Positions 5,350 to 5,486 of a stretch of DNA of 5,486 nucleotides are shown here, one piece after another. This stretch comes from Candidatus Merdenecus merdavium (lineage in GTDB: Bacteria; Bacillota; Clostridia; Lachnospirales; Lachnospiraceae). The stretch lies in assembly GCA_018715425.1 (NCBI GenBank), contig DVLR01000062.1, forward strand, positions 1 to 5,486, in the 5' to 3' direction. Under the pieces are notes generated by a model. That model worked only from the letters and a program-made list of their open reading frames with translations, was not told the DNA's origin and did no database searches. Made by a program: the position numbers and the translations under genes. The first letter of the stretch is position 1. Each line of letters starts with the position of its first letter.

Positions 5350-5418
5350 TTTTGAAACATAGAACAAAAAACTAATCAACCCGTTAAAATATGTGGTTTC
5401 CAATACATATTTTTTATA

Positions 5419-5433
5419 TGAGTTTCACGGATT
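5419..5433 (-). repeat. Right terminal inverted repeat of the IS
   Basis: TGAGTTTCACGGATT is the exact reverse complement of 3731-3745. The match ends sharply at 5419, where the left copy continues into its palindrome and this one into A+T-rich DNA. Confidence 0.75.
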
Positions 5434-5486
5434 ATGGTAATACTTTACCTGTCCATTTTACTGGTCTTAAAACGACTCTATCCTTA
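5434..5486. other. Flank right of the IS, possible gene edge
   Basis: The last 53 bases are open on both strands. On the minus strand they read KDRVVLRPVKWTGKVLP followed by TAA whose last two bases lie in the terminal repeat; this would be the C-terminus of a gene cut by, or ending at, the IS. On the plus strand an ATG at 5434 opens MVILYLSILLVLKRLYP, hydrophobic and without a good SD. The stretch is too short to choose between these. Confidence 0.2.

Larger units (their letters stand above)
3731..5433 (-). mobile_element. IS1380-family insertion sequence, about 1.7 kb
   Basis: A single transposase gene lies between inverted copies of AATCCGTGAAACTCA at 3731-3745 and 5419-5433 (15 of 15 identical). 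If the element begins with CC, as in several IS1380 relatives, the ends are 3734 and 5430. The length of about 1.7 kb fits the family. No matching 4-5 bp target duplication is visible at either boundary choice (GAAT against ATTA next to the CC ends), so the copy may be old, rearranged or slightly mis-bounded. It lies downstream of the NTF2-like gene and interrupts no recognised gene. Confidence 0.8.

Noticed and set aside
5259..5360. Upstream ATG at 5360 extending the transposase by 34 residues
   Set aside because: The 5258 ATG has GAGGTGA at proper spacing, and the resulting N-terminus (MKKLVVEF) looks like a true transposase start. The extension covers the leader inverted repeat and has no SD.

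Overview
The window is A+T-rich, with Shine-Dalgarno sites of the AAGGAG/GGAGG type, a rho-independent terminator and an IS1380-family transposase. This suggests a low-GC Firmicute, probably a gut Clostridia/Lachnospiraceae relative. That taxonomic call is inference from style and protein flavour. No rRNA, tRNA, CRISPR array or replication origin was seen. The content looks accessory rather than core.

Left two thirds (about 3100 down to 30, minus strand): one probable four-gene operon. In transcription order it encodes a small PD-(D/E)XK nuclease-like protein (3028-2600), a GNAT acetyltransferase with an extra N-terminal module (2456-1683), a helix-hairpin-helix DNA-glycosylase-like protein (1655-1113) and a WYL-domain regulator (1096-92). 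The last three genes are only 27 and 16 nt apart. The unit starts at a recognisable promoter whose -35 lies inside a perfect 11-3-11 inverted repeat (3078-3102). It ends at a strong terminator (about 30-86). The only wide gap, 2457-2599, holds a GC-richer segment with a hairpin and a 33-codon mini-ORF, preceded by an anti-Shine-Dalgarno-like sequence.

Middle (3103-3662, plus strand): a divergent NTF2/SnoaL-like protein with its own leader and a strong SD.

Right third (about 3731-5433): an IS1380-family insertion sequence with the transposase on the minus strand, 15-bp terminal inverted repeats and a structured left end. No clean target duplication is visible. Beyond it, only about 53 bases of flank remain.

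Working hypothesis (inference): the minus-strand operon is a self-regulated DNA-targeting or DNA-damage/defence cassette. The WYL protein, last in the operon, would sense a nucleic-acid or damage signal and control the promoter through the 25-bp operator. The nuclease-like and glycosylase-like proteins would act on DNA, and the acetyltransferase would modify a partner or target. The gene combination and the operator are what can be seen. A defence role is not proven by the sequence.
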